Source of the DNA: Ecdyonurus torrentis
Taxonomy: Eukaryota > Arthropoda > Insecta > Ephemeroptera > Heptageniidae
Assembly: GCA_949318235.1 (NCBI GenBank)
Contig: OX439133.1
Location: forward strand, 20,732,947-20,796,946
Direction of reading: 5' to 3'
Length of the DNA: 64,000 nucleotides
The notes beneath the pieces are model-generated. The model did no database searches, was not told the origin of the DNA, and worked only from the letters and a program-made list of their open reading frames with translations. Shown here one piece after another: positions 32,621 to 46,301 of this stretch. The stretch's first letter is position 1. Each line of letters opens with the position of its first letter. The translations under genes and the position numbers were made by a program.

Positions 32621-33350
32621 TGTGATGGATAATAGATAATATTAATATTATCGTCTACGAGTCCTGGTTAAGAAATGAGAAGATGTGATTAAAACAATAT
32701 AATTATCAGAAATAAGTAACTGGATTATTAGCGAGAAATTCTTAACAAAGCTTTTATTAATTATTCAGGCATGCATTTCAAATATGAAGTCATGAAAAAA
32801 AGAAAGAAGTTAGTTGAACTGTAATTCTAGAACATAAGTTAACTCTGAACTACATGAAGAAGTTATAATGTGGGTAATCTTGTTAGAATTAGAAAAATTG
32901 ACAACCATAAAACTAAACTGCATATTGCATGCAAATTTTTAAACACCTTTTCTTCCTTATTTCAGAAGGACGGATATAGAAAATTTTATCATAATAAATT
33001 TTTTTCTGCCAAATTAATAATAATGTCATTAAAGTTTTGAATTTCAGCTTTACGATCTTTTAACTACAAACATAATATTACTATAAATAATAAGGTTTTT
33101 AAAGAAAGGAAAAAAATAAAATAAAAAATTGAAATAAGAAGAAAAGTAAAAAGATTTTCTTTAATTAACGATATTGATAACATTATATAAAAAAACAAAC
33201 AGTTTAAAAAAAAGGAAAGTATTGACTTCAGAAACAAATAAAAATGGAAAGAAAAACTTCATTGAAACAGGTTTACTACTATTATCTCAGTAAATGACAG
33301 TACAATATTGAGAAAGTGAATGTCAATTTAGTCACGTGCTGAAAATATCG
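32621..33350. other. A+T-rich spacer
   Basis: No gene or repeat recognised. Confidence 0.5.
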
Positions 33351-33691
33351 TAAGACCACATAAAACCACATAAAACAATATGTACTTTTTAATGAATAAA
33401 CACGTAATGGGAGCTTCAAAACTGATGAAAATTTTTACCAGAATATTAATTTAGCCCCACGAGACAGCGTGATAATACTGTAAAGTACGCAATTTGAGTG
33501 ACTATTCATGTTTATGACGTCAGAATCATGCAAAAATTAGTATGAAAATGTTGTGCGGGTTGCATAAATCGAAATTTCTGATTACTGCTATGGGGCTACA
33601 GTTGGGTTTTGAGACAAACTAATGTTATTTATGTAAGTCCCATCAAGTGTTTTGTGATTTAAATGCTTATTTTTTTCTCTGGTTTATTCCT
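33351..33691 (+). mobile_element. TTAA-flanked short DNA element, AGGCATAGACC family (copy 3)
   Basis: Body matches 51590-51926 throughout (ACCAGAATATTAATTTAGCC, TTTATGACGTCAGAATCATG, TTGTGCGGGTTGCATAAATC). The right end GGTTTATTCC runs into TTAA (33692-33695); the left end is slightly shortened (TAAGACCACATAAAACC). Confidence 0.65.
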
Positions 33692-33695
33692 TTAA

Positions 33696-34350
33696 TACAA
33701 GATACGACTAAATATATTTTCATATACATATTGACAATGTATTGTGAACCAAAATGTTAAGTTCTTATTGTATTGGCAATTTTACACTTCAATGAACTTT
33801 GTAACGATTTGTAGTGTCATTTTTATTTTCAATTTCTCTCTCTCTCTCTCACTCTCTCATTTAGAAATGTATTTTTTTTAAAGGACAAAGTTGAACTTCA
33901 ATATGAATAAAAAGTTCTTATTCTCTTTCCTCAAAATCCGCAATAAATTGAAATAACTATGAATGTTCACTATTCACCGCATTTATTTTTCTATAGCTTT
34001 TCAAAGAAAACGCAAAATTTAAAAACATTCTTACCTTTTAATATATTTTTAATCATGGAGAAAAAAAAACAAAATAATTATACTAATAGTGTGTAAAGAA
34101 TTATGAAGGCACATTTAAAAGTATAGATAACTTTACATTTAAGTCATTACAATTAAGCCGTAAGTTTAATTTAATTTTTAATTTAGTATATCAATAAATT
34201 AAAAAAAAAAAACTTTTAAGCACACTATATATTTTATTTATGATGACAACAATGAAATCTTAAAATTGTTTGCTTATTATAATTTTTATTAGCTATGTAT
34301 TTTTAAATTTTTTCATAAAAATTTTCATTTTTCTCTCTTGCTAACTTTTT

Positions 34351-34381
<31 letters not shown>

Positions 34382-35122
34382 TTCTTTCTTACAAAAAATT
34401 CTGGTTTTTAGATTTAAGATGTAAATAAATTGTTTAAAAAAAAAGAAAAAAAATGCTAACGTATTTTCTAGATTGTAATATACTTTGTATATCAATAAGA
34501 TTGTTATAAAAAATATTTCATTTTCATACTAAATTTTAGAATAAAGTAAATTTCAGCCTCTATTTTTTATCCATCATGTGTCTACTATCATATATATATA
34601 TATATATAAAAGTAGTATTGTATCATAAAAATGTACAATTTTACTTGCATTATCAAATTTTTTTTAGTTTTCAACCAAAAACTATATAATAATATCCATC
34701 TTTATAAAACCTTACGTATTTTATCGAAAATTTAAAAAGAATTTTATGAGATTTTAAGAAAATATATAATCATAAAAAAAAAAAAAAGTCTTACATTATC
34801 CATATTGCTATGAACATATGAGTAAATAATTTTTTATTATCTTTAAATATTTATTTTCTTACGAAAGAATTTTTATTTTTAGTATTCTATTATAAAAATT
34901 TCAGTAGATTTAACATTGCTATATAACTTTATACAATATTCTTTTACGTGAAAGTTGAGAAAAAATACATATAATGTGGGTAAGAAAATACTTTTTTTTA
35001 TGAACTATAATTTTGTTCTTTTTAAAGTTGCTTTTTTTTTTTACGATCTATTGCCTTATAAACTCGATTTCGTGAAAGAACAAGTCTAAACCATACGTTA
35101 AAACAATTTTTTCGATATTCCT
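33696..35122. other. A+T-rich spacer with simple repeats
   Basis: Contains a CT tract (about 33835-33860), a (TTA)n tract (about 34349-34383), a short (TA)n (about 34592-34608) and several A runs. No gene seen. Confidence 0.5.
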
Positions 35123-35124
35123 TA

Positions 35125-35430
35125 TAGGGTGATTGCATTCATGTTAAAGTCAACGCCATAAGTGAGTACTAAATAGCATGGGCCAGTATACGAAAATGAC
35201 ACATTTTGCCAGTTTAAAAAGACTTAGCAATTTTTTTGAGAAAATTGATGCTATTAACAAGTTCAAATAGGTTTTCAAGTATGCGAGAAAAATATCAATG
35301 AAAAAAAAAATACTTATTTCCGTCGAAGATAATAGCGGAATCCCACGTATGTCCTATGCTAAGCAATGTTATTCGTTGCTCAAATATGGCATCAAAGCGC
35401 ATTTATTATGACGTCATGCGCATGAAAAGT
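35125..35430 (+). mobile_element. GGGTGTATGC-family element (diverged copy)
   Basis: Left end TATAGGGTGATTGCATTC. The body follows the reference copy (CATTTTGCCAGTTTAAAAA, ATGTCCTATGCTAAGCAATG, AGCGCATTTATTATGACGTC). The right terminal repeat is lost after GACGTCATGCGCATG. Confidence 0.6.
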
Positions 35431-35931
35431 CAAACTTGCGTAATATTGATATGTATGATACAGTTTTGGTTTCTAATCATAACTAAAACATTTTCATCAT
35501 GGAAAAGAAAAAAATTAGCAATACATTTTATTTTTAATCATATTTTAATGGTATTTTAATAGCGTCAATCGCGGATCCTACCAGTATATTTTTTCAAGAA
35601 AAGCACTGCGTGGTAGGATTTTCCAAAACTGTTCTAAGGTAAAAAAATGTTTTGTGTTTTTCTAAGCTTTAGGAAATTATGTTAAGCAAAATATTTTATA
35701 AAAATTATCTTTGAAAAATTACCTAGGAGCTAAGATTTAGACAGTTCACCAAGACACTGTATTTCACCGCCTGTGATCGCGTTTTCATCGATATTCACCC
35801 TTTGTCAAAGGCAATCAAATGCGAAGTAAATTTTCCTATAAATGTTTTTTTTTTTTCAAGCTTAATCATATTATATCTTTGAGCAAGGCAAAAATTATTT
35901 TCGGTTAAGCACTTTCCTCTATTGCAATAGA

Positions 35932-36046
35932 AGCTTCAAAAGTTCCCGAACGGGGGAGCGGCGGCCGCTGCGTTTTCTCATAAAGATAACATAGCGTGGT
36001 TGCGGGTTGCCTATGCAAATCGTTCGGGAACTTTTGGCCAGAGCTG
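35932..36046. mobile_element. MITE, CAGCTSTGGCCAAAAG family (copy 2)
   Basis: Same interior as 1258-1377, here with GCGGCGGCCGCTGCG at the centre and CGTTCGGGAACTTTTGGCC at the right end, followed by TA. The first few bases of the left end are altered (AAGCTTCAAAAGTTCCCG). Confidence 0.7.
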
Positions 36047-37968
<1,922 letters not shown>

Positions 37969-38295
37969 GAACGAACGAACGAACGAACGAACGAACGAAC
38001 GAACGAACGAACGAACGAACGAACGAACGAACGAACGAACGAACGAACGAACGAACGAACGAACGAACGAACGAACGAACGAACGAACGAACGAACGAAC
38101 GAACGAACGAACGAACGAACGAACGAACGAACGAACGAACGAACGAACGAACGAACGAACGAACGAACGAACGAACGAACGAACGAACGAACGAACGAAC
38201 GAACGAACGAACGAACGAACGAACGAACGAACGAACGAACGAACGAACGAACGAACGAACGAACGAACGAACGAACGAACGAACGAACGAACGAA
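37969..38295. repeat. (GAAC)n tetranucleotide array
   Basis: About 82 perfect GAAC units over 327 bp, bordered by GAATTAAT on the left and GAATAAGT on the right. One frame reads Thr-Asn-Glu-Arg repeats and the other strand Ser-Phe-Val-Arg repeats, both artefacts. Each unit contains a CpG. Confidence 0.97.
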
Positions 38296-38613
38296 TAAGT
38301 ACACAAGTAAATAAATAATCAAAAGTTTATTTAACGCTATTACTGGTCAACTCACCTTAAAAACAAAACTACTACAACTAGACAATTGAATTATATAAAA
38401 TAAAATTGATTAATAGTATAAAAGTAGTGGTGCTGTACAGTCCTGTACGTGTCTACGTGTCATTAGCAGTAAATTTCTAACTGATAACACTTCACAAAGA
38501 ACAAATTAATCAATGGACACGTATGGATATATATGTCATAAACACATTGATGCAAAAGTACTTTTGGAAGTATTTTTAACTGCATTATAAATAGTATTAT
38601 AAAATTTTGTTTT

Positions 38614-38690
38614 AGCTTGTTCTGTTGACGCTCTTTAACAATGATTGGCTGCCTCCACAAAAAAAAATAGACACACTCATTGGTTGATTA

Positions 38691-38721
<31 letters not shown>

Positions 38722-38760
38722 GAGCCAATAAAAATGAGTCACTGTTGAGCATAGATCTCC
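38614..38760 (-). mobile_element. Fragment of the AGCTYGTTCTRTAAA element, reverse copy
   Basis: Reverse complement of the right part of 9084-9603: AGCTTGTTCTGT end, AATGATTGGCTG, CACTCATTGGTTG and TGAGCCAATAAAAATGAGTC. Interrupted by a T run (38692-38720). Confidence 0.6.
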
Positions 38761-38947
38761 TTTGTAAAGTGTAAAGTTTCGTTCATTCTTATCAAGTCTA
38801 TAAAGGTCTCAACGAAGAAATAAAAATGATTAACCATATAATACTGCGTATAAACGTCGTAACTAGGTAGTGATTTCATGATCAGGTGTTCTTAATTAAA
38901 AATATCGAAGCTGGCCCAATATTTGTGTGTTGCTTGCAGAAACCAAC

Positions 38948-39162
38948 TTTCAAATTCAAATTCAAATTTTTTTTATTTCTCTCTTTCCTTCAATCATGTA
39001 CAATAAACATCGTCAAGGTTAATTAACAGACAGAAAAAGTCAAAACACTTACATACTATATTATGCACATTAGGTGCTACTTTTACATTTATATTTATAT
39101 TAAACACAATAAAAACATAGATGTGGGCATTGTGGGCTCACAAGAGGTCCCTGACTTTGTCA
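38948..39162 (-). mobile_element. 3' fragment of a non-LTR retrotransposon
   Basis: Read on the minus strand, the segment ends AATAAAAAAAATTTGAATTT followed by repeated TTTGAA. This tail form is seen on CR1/L2-like LINEs (family knowledge). Upstream is unique-looking 3' UTR including GGGACCTCTTGTGAGCCC. No coding part is retained. Confidence 0.45.
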
Positions 39163-39199
39163 AAAAAAATTTTTTTTTTTTTTTCATTATAAATACACT

Positions 39200-39484
39200 A
39201 TATCATTTAAAAACCATAAAATTCTTGTAAGCTTTAAAATGAATTATTTAATAAGAACAATTTTATATTTCTTTTGAAAAACATTGAAATCACTAATAAG
39301 TCTTATCTCTATAATGGTAATTTATTATATAATATGTTTAAGCAAATGCAAAAAGGACCGTTTTTATATTTTTCAGTTGTGTATTAATAATAGTGATTTT
39401 AATAAATCCTGTTCCCTTGCTCCAAAATATGCGCAAGTAGCATCAGGTGATCGTAATTTTTGTTGTTGTTTAGACTTAAAAGCA

Positions 39485-39540
<56 letters not shown>

Positions 39541-40012
39541 TTGCGAACACTATTAATTTTAAAACATAGTAATCTTGAAAATAATAAAAAAAAATCAAAA
39601 GTCTGTTTGAACAAATTGTGAATCTGTGATTAGTTTTAAGGGATTAAAAATAATTGTTTTGTATTTACATTTTAAAATGTAAACGCGAAATAAAAAATAT
39701 ATATATAAAACTCTGCTCGTTTTTTGCAACGAAATATTTTGTTTTGTTTTTAAATGCCCTTTTATTAGTATTATTATACTAGTGAGTGTTTTGGATTAGC
39801 ACTCAGATTGTTTTCCAAACGTGCAAATATATTATATTATAAATAAAACGATATATTTACAAAAAATAAAATATGTTATAAAAATACTGAAATATATTTT
39901 TCCAGGTCATTTATTTTGTTATATTATTCTTCATAATATAATTTAAAATATTTTATTGTTCTATAAAATATAACAATACATGATTTAAAGACAAAATGAA
40001 GGTTATTATTGT
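39200..40012. other. A+T-rich spacer with a 51-base poly(A) run
   Basis: Uninterrupted A run at 39486-39536. No gene. Reading frames crossing the run encode Lys or Phe repeats. Confidence 0.55.
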
Positions 40013-40250
40013 TTACTACGTTTATACATATGGTCGATCTTTGTTGTTTCTTCATTTAGAACTTTGAACTTGATAAGAATGAAAGAAACTTCCCAAAAAA
40101 AGTTCCAGTCTCAATATGCGACTCACTTTTATCTGCTAAAAAAAAAAAAAAAAAAAAAAAAAAAATGAGATTAACCAATGAATGTGTCTTATTTTGTTGG
40201 TCAGCCAATCACTGTTATTGAGATTCACTTTACTTTACAGAAAAGAGCTA
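40013..40250 (+). mobile_element. Fragment of the AGCTYGTTCTRTAAA element
   Basis: Matches the right half of 9084-9603 closely (ACGTTTATACATATGGTCGA, CCAGTCTCAATATGCGACTC, TTGTTGGTCAGCCAATCACT), ending CAGAAAAGAGCTA. An A run (40139-40165) has expanded at an interior oligo-A. Confidence 0.65.
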
Positions 40251-40932
40251 ATCTGAAAATTGTAAATGTAGAAAAATGAAATTTCGCAGAAAAAAATGTA
40301 CCCTGTATTAAAATATTTGTGGTTACTACTTTTTCTTTCACACTTAAATATATAATACAAATATCTTATAATTTATTACAAGTTATTAAAAAAAGTTTTA
40401 ACCAAATTTTAGAAAGTTGAGTTTTGAATTTTGAAACAATTATATTTCATAAAATAAGCAATATAAATTTTTATTTATTTTTTATTTTTTGCATTTTTTT
40501 GTTTTGTTTTTTGTTTTAATTATTTTCATGATTTGTTCATATAGGCTTTTAATTATTACAATATTTAAAAAATAACAATTAAAAATAGAAAGAAAACTAA
40601 GAAACAACGTAAAACATACTTCTAAATAAACCTCATATTATGTAACTATACGTGTGCTAGAATAGTAACCATACAACAAAACTAATTATATAAATTCTCA
40701 GTATTTCATTAAGCTATTTTAATAATAGTTTAAATGATAACACGTTTCTCCTTTCTCTTTGTTCTATCGGATTCATATTAAATTCTTCAACATCAAATAA
40801 ACACTTCCACGAATCACCGCTGATTTGACATATTCATAGAAATATGTAATTAAATATTCTATTCATATAAATTCTGCATTTAATTAGCACAAGGAAATAG
40901 AATCTGTATACTTCTATATTAATATTTTCCTT

Positions 40933-41300
40933 ATAGGGTGGTTGCATCCATGTAAAACTCGAAGCTATATGTTAGCACGAAATGACATTGACCGGTATAG
41001 GGTGTATGCGGATGACGTCATATTTATTGCGCTTGGAGGCCATACTGGAGTAGTGCATAACATTGCTCAGCATGGGATTAACATCATTTAAGCCAATTTT
41101 CTTTGGGAAATCGGTTAATTTTTTTATGTATTATTTTTCTCACATACTTGAGATACTAATTCAATATATTTACAGTATCAATACTCTCAAAAATATTGCA
41201 TAGTGTTTTTAAACTGGCAAAATGATTTTTTGTCCTATGACACCCATGTAAGTTGAAAAATACATAGCAATAATTTTTAGAGCATTATAAGTAAAGTTAT
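40933..41300. mobile_element. Two intermingled GGGTGTATGC-family copies in opposite orientation
   Basis: A left end (TATAGGGTGGTTGCATCC) starts a plus-oriented copy. At GGTATA (40995-40999) a second left end (TAGGGTGTATGCGGATGAC) starts a reversed copy that runs to about 41249. Plus-oriented sequence (AGTTGAAAAATACATAGCAA) then resumes. This looks like insertion of one member in another, or an inversion. The reversed copy lacks its far terminal repeat. Confidence 0.5.
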
Positions 41301-41406
41301 AAAGTAAAACATATAAGTAAAATTATATTAACGGTTAATTAATGAATTAATTAAAATATTTACCTGGTATAATTTATAATAAAACATTTTTAAATCTTGA
41401 GATATA

Positions 41407-41625
41407 TCTTTTTGCGTCAGAATGAAGCTCTACACTTTACAAATTTCCAAATAATGAACGATGTATGTACACTGTACACTTTACATTAAAGTCGCGTCTA
41501 CATGGAGCTTCTGCTATATAAAACTGTTGTGAAATCTCCAGGTAGCCGCAAATTTGTAAATTTGTTGGTCGGCCATTTTTTGGAAATTTGTAAATTATAG
41601 AAGTTTCATTTAGACGCGAGAAGAT
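41407..41625. mobile_element. Palindromic MITE, CTACACTTTACAAATTT family (copy D)
   Basis: Left arm TTTTTGCGTCAGAATGAAGC then TCTACACTTTACAAATTTCC. The right arm is the approximate complement (GGAAATTTGTAAATTATAGA, then GACGCGAGAAGAT). Diverged relative of copies at 9794, 53263 and 53583. Confidence 0.55.
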
Positions 41626-41629
41626 CTTA

Positions 41630-42346
41630 AATAAAATTAAAATCTAATTAATAAATCATTAAAATTAAGTTTTATAATAATACCTCAATAAATATATTTA
41701 AAATTAATTAATATTCTTGTTTACGCAATATTTAAAAAGTTCAAATATAAATGATATATAGTTTAATTAAAAGCCTAATTAGAAATGATATTTTATGTGT
41801 ATTTTGATTATAATATTAGTTTGTGTTCTGTTTTGAAATGAAATTAAATTAAATGTCAAAATGATTAAATTCTATTTTAATTAATGGAAGAGGTAAATTT
41901 TGATTATTGCAAAGTCGAGTCTAAAATTAGTATTACTGTGTAGTATGTATTTATACTAATGATAGTAATGATTAAATACATAGTTTGCTAAAGGGAAAAG
42001 GCTTTGAATAGTACACACTAATCAGAGTAAGCAGTAGTTTTTTATTTTATTATTTTTTTTTTTTTACTATGGTGGTGGTGGTGTTGACGAACGTGAGCTA
42101 GCATTGTTAATAAGTTTATTATTTTTTTTTTTATTAATATTTGTTTCCATTTGATAATACCCTAAAAAGTAAGCCAAAAAACTTTAATATTCTTTTACTG
42201 GTAAAAAAAAAAAAAAAAAAAAAAAAAATTATATTATTGTAAAAGCTTGAAACATACACAATTTTATTTAAAATTTCTGGGATCTAACTGCATTAGATTT
42301 CTCAAAATTCATTTAAAGAAAAAGAGTTCACTCGCATTTTTAGCTA
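41630..42346. other. A+T-rich spacer
   Basis: A run at about 42203-42228. No gene seen. Confidence 0.5.
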
Positions 42347-42558
42347 GAGCTTATCGGTTTAGCGCGCTGGGTGACTAAAGGAAAGCTAAAGGTCCCTAAT
42401 TTAACATTACGCTTATGGGAAAAACACACTTTTGTTTTGTGATTTTTGAGAAAACTACTGCACTGACTTCGAAGAAATTTAAATTAGAAATACTAGACAT
42501 CGTTTTACGTATTTTAAGCCATAGAAATTTTTTAAGACGTTTTTTAACCGATAACCTC
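42347..42558. mobile_element. MITE, GAGSTTATCGGTTTA family (copy 2)
   Basis: Ends GAGCTTATCGGTTTAGCGCG and AACCGATAACCTC, with the interior shared with 13330-13561 but without the long T run. A 61-codon frame starting at 42415 is incidental. Confidence 0.65.
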
Positions 42559-42589
42559 AAATATAAAAAGAATTTGAAGAAAACTAAAT

Positions 42590-42740
42590 TTAAAGTGTAA
42601 AGTCAAAGTTTCAATATCTGAAGATATCCACTTTTCCGTGAACGGAAAATAATTTAAAAATCAATGACTACGGTGAAATCAATGTTGATATTTAGATATA
42701 TTAGGAAATTAAACAGGTTTTTTGTTCAAGGTATTCTACG
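42590..42740 (+). mobile_element. Fragment related to the TTAA element at 44841
   Basis: The block GAAATCAATGTTGATATTTA and GTTTTTTGTTCAAGGTATTC is shared with 44930-45045. Ends not preserved. Confidence 0.45.
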
Positions 42741-43216
42741 ATCCAGTAAAATATTCTTTTAATCAGTTCATTGCATTTTTCTAAATTCTCCCACAAAGTA
42801 ACAGATTATAAATATTCTTATATAGGAAGAAAGTAATAAAAGAAAAAAAAAAAAGAAATAAAAAGGAAATAATAGTAATAACAATAAAATAATAGATTAA
42901 TAAAATAAAAAAATAGAGTGCGTCATCAAAATTTCAATCACAGTATGCAATCTCCGGTTCCAGTAAAAACTTGTGCACGAGTTATTAATTTTTATTACTA
43001 TATTCACAACGTTACGTTTCATGTCTTTTTATGATATTTAATAATAATTTTCATAACTTGTAATTTGAGTTTAAAAAAAAACTTATATTATTACTTTTAT
43101 AGTTAAGTATTTTGTATGATAATTTTTATTTAATTACATTTGAGATAATATAGCTGCAGTATCGTACTTAATAAAGTTGTGTCTTAATATTGTGTATTAA
43201 TATTCTAACATGGCTT

Positions 43217-43545
<329 letters not shown>

Positions 43546-43929
43546 AGTTCTCACCTTGTGCCAGGGTAGACTTGTGTTAGACTAACAAGTCGCGGAGAAG
43601 TCCGCATTCTAAGAGAAACGCATGCATCGAATACATCAATTTTTATGTATCACCTAATACATATTTTCCGAGTAAATAATAATAATGAGGCGTTGGTTAG
43701 GCGTTACGTTGTCTCAAATTAATGCAGAAAATATATATGCACAATTTTTTTTTTTTTTTTTTTATTTTTTGAGTGTAGTACATACTGTACATACTGGTGA
43801 TAACAACAGAGGTTTTCACAGCGTAAGCACTTTGAGAAAAATATTGGCTGTGTGAAAGACTACAACTTTTCTGCATTTTTATTGAAAATGCGTGCGCTCT
43901 GGAAAAAAAAAAAGAATAAAATAATCTTG

Positions 43930-44035
43930 AGCAAAAATGCACATACGCCCTTCATCCAGCTGGCCAAAATTGCACATACGCTTCTTGTGTGACGAACTCT
44001 TGAAATGCACATAAGTCCTTTGGCCATAGCCATAT
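43930..44035. repeat. Cluster of TGCACATACG-type direct repeats
   Basis: AATGCACATACGCC, ATTGCACATACGCTT and AATGCACATAAGTCC occur three times in about 80 bp, with GGCCAAA/GGCCATA between them. Significance unknown. Confidence 0.5.
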
Positions 44036-44049
44036 AGATATATTTTCTA

Positions 44050-44220
44050 TATTAATTGCACGGAGAGACTAAATTCCGTAATTTATGCTGCTTTTATGTC
44101 ATTAAAGCATAAAAGATTCTAAATTAGAAGATTATAATTATAATATTAATATTATACAACATAATATTTATGCTATGCAACATATTAACTATGCAGTATA
44201 ACATAAATTTTCTTATATTA
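44050..44220. repeat. Interspersed repeat with TTATGCTGCnTTTATGTCATT motif
   Basis: CCGTAATTTATGCTGC and TTTATGTCATTAAAGCATA recur in reverse at about 49480-49525 (ATAATGACATAAATGCAGC). Both sites are surrounded by further ATGCTATA/CATAATATTATGC motifs. Probably one A+T-rich short element family. Confidence 0.4.
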
Positions 44221-44318
44221 AATAAATAAATAAATAAATAAATAGTTATAAAAATGAGCTAGTATTATTATTCTTTCTTTTTTATATCAACTTTTTTTAC
44301 CTCACTTTTTTAACCTTC

Positions 44319-44352
<34 letters not shown>

Positions 44353-44840
44353 GCATGATGGATTAAAAATATTAAATGATGAAATATTTAATAAATGTAT
44401 ACAGTATGACGTCCAGAAAAACAAAATTAAGTGCAAAAATAACTCAAACTAATATAAGCTTTTATTCGATCTTAAACACTAAACAGGATTATCTAATGCA
44501 AATTCAGTGTTATTTTATATATTTTTACACTCTCCCTTCGCTTTTATTATTATTTAATCTATAATTTAATAAAAACATTGTTTTGCTTTTAATAAAATGT
44601 TTATATATAGTTCAAATTAAAGCTAAATGTTTAATTATTTTGTATATAACTAATTTAATTGTAAAATTGTAATCAATTAAAGTTTATCAAATTACGTTTA
44701 AGTATTATAAATAGGTTTCATTTAGATTAAATTAGTATAGTAATTTTCATAAAGAATACTTGCATAATTAATTTCCTTAACTCATTGGTATTTTAATGCT
44801 ATTAATATTATATTGTGCTTTTATGATATTATTTTGTTAA

Positions 44841-45047
44841 AGACGTAGAACACCTTTTGTCTAATATCCTTACATGGTCAACGAGAGCGGAAGCAAGCAA
44901 GCTGTGATGTCATAAACCCACATTTGCCATTTCGTGAATGTAAAATAAATTAGAAGTCAATGACTCCGGCCAAATCAATGTTGATATTTAAATTTATTAG
45001 GCATTAGGATATTAGACAAGTTTTTTTGTTCAAGGTGTTCTATGCCT
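44841..45047. mobile_element. TTAA-flanked short element with AGRCRTAGAACACC termini
   Basis: TTAA on both sides (44837-44840, 45048-45051). Ends AGACGTAGAACACCTT and AAGGTGTTCTATGCCT form an inverted repeat. The terminal sequence closely resembles the AGGCATAGACC family at 51590, so the two families may share a mobiliser. Confidence 0.6.
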
Positions 45048-45069
45048 TTAAGCTTATTCTTATTATAGA

Positions 45070-45345
45070 CAGATTCCACTCATATTTAAGAGACGCCATT
45101 TTGTAGGTCAGAAATACACACGCCAGCATAGAATTTTTTTTTTCTCAAATTGCAAACTAAGCTTCCAACTTCAATGCAAGCCTTATTTCAAAGTCCTAAT
45201 GAACTAGAAGAATATGAGAAATACAGTCGAAATAAACTTTTATATTTGCGATAAATGAGGGAAAAATATGTTTCCCTCATGCTGAACAATGCATTAGACA
45301 CCACAAACATGCCGACAAAGCGCAAGGATGTGCATAGTCATAAAA
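45070..45345 (+). mobile_element. Interspersed element shared with 19245-19545
   Basis: Contains ACTAGAAGAATATGAGAAAT, ATGCTGAACAATGCATTAGA and CAAAGCGCAAGGATGTGCAT. It is the reverse complement counterpart of 19245-19545. Confidence 0.5.
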
Positions 45346-45455
45346 ATTGAGGAAGGTTTTAAAACTTTTGGGGGTAATTTTGTTTTAAAATCTAAAAGAA
45401 GGCATTGTCTTGAATCGACTGATATGTGAATTTCAATCTTTTGTGTTCATTGTGT

Positions 45456-45577
45456 ATTTTAATTAATTTTTGAAAGTCATGAAGTGACGTCACGGGTGGT
45501 AACTTAATGTATGTGAAAACAGGAAAATGTTAAAATCCATGACGTCATTTCGCGACTTTCAAACATTAATTAAAATG
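45456..45577. mobile_element. Short foldback with TTTGAAAGTC..TGACGTCA arms
   Basis: Left arm ATTTTAATTAATTTTTGAAA, then GTCATGAAGTGACGTCA. Right arm TGACGTCATTTCGCGAC, then TTTCAAACATTAATTAAAAT. About 40-bp imperfect arms; loop near 45500-45535. Confidence 0.6.
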
Positions 45578-45979
45578 TTACTGAATTTTTTTTTTAATTT
45601 TGTAGTGCCTTGAATAATTAAAAAAAAAATTAAATCACCAAATATACAAATTAAATTTATTTGTTTAAATAAAATTTATTTCATTAAATATTTGTTAAAA
45701 AATTAATTGTTAAAATAACTTAAATAATAATTTTTATTGTTATTATTTAGATTTAATTTTTTACATTTATTAAATTTTTTTTGTAATTTTTTTTTATAAT
45801 AATAATTTAAGCATTTAAACTATTACATCAAAAAGGTCAAACCTTACAACTAATAAGATTTGGCACTCTTGATGTTCATTATTATTATCGCATAAATTAT
45901 GATTGAACCAGGATGTAGATAAGATATTTCCAACATTGAAAAAATAAATAAAATAAAAAAGATAATACCTTCCAAATTA

Positions 45980-46180
45980 AGAAATTGCGAAATGTTAGTC
46001 CCATAAGAGCCCACATTAATTTCAATAATTATCTTTTCCCTTATCCGATGGTCGCGGGTGCTGACATTTTTTGCATAGGTAGCTGTTACTATTAACTTTT
46101 AAATGACATCATAGAGTTGGATGTGTTATTTTTATATTTTGAAATACAAGCCATGTAAATACAACCCTTAAAAAATATGT
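45980..46180 (+). repeat. Interspersed repeat shared with 21230-21550
   Basis: Shares AGAGCCCACATTAATTTCAA, ATAGGTAGCTGTTACTATTA and ACAAGCCATGTAAATACAAC with the copy next to the Gypsy insertion. Confidence 0.5.
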
Positions 46181-46222
46181 CATAAAATTGTATTAATCAA
46201 ATCTATCTTCTTCTCCCCTGTT

Positions 46223-46228
<6 letters not shown>

Positions 46229-46299
<71 letters not shown>
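46229..46299. repeat. (TC)n microsatellite
   Basis: About 35 uninterrupted units, followed by GCCCACCCACGC. Confidence 0.95.

Positions 46300-46301
<2 letters not shown>

Noticed and set aside
37969..38295. Regular repeats that might suggest a CRISPR array or a repetitive protein gene
   Set aside because: Uninterrupted 4-bp microsatellite with no spacers; the protein frames are a trivial consequence of the repeat.
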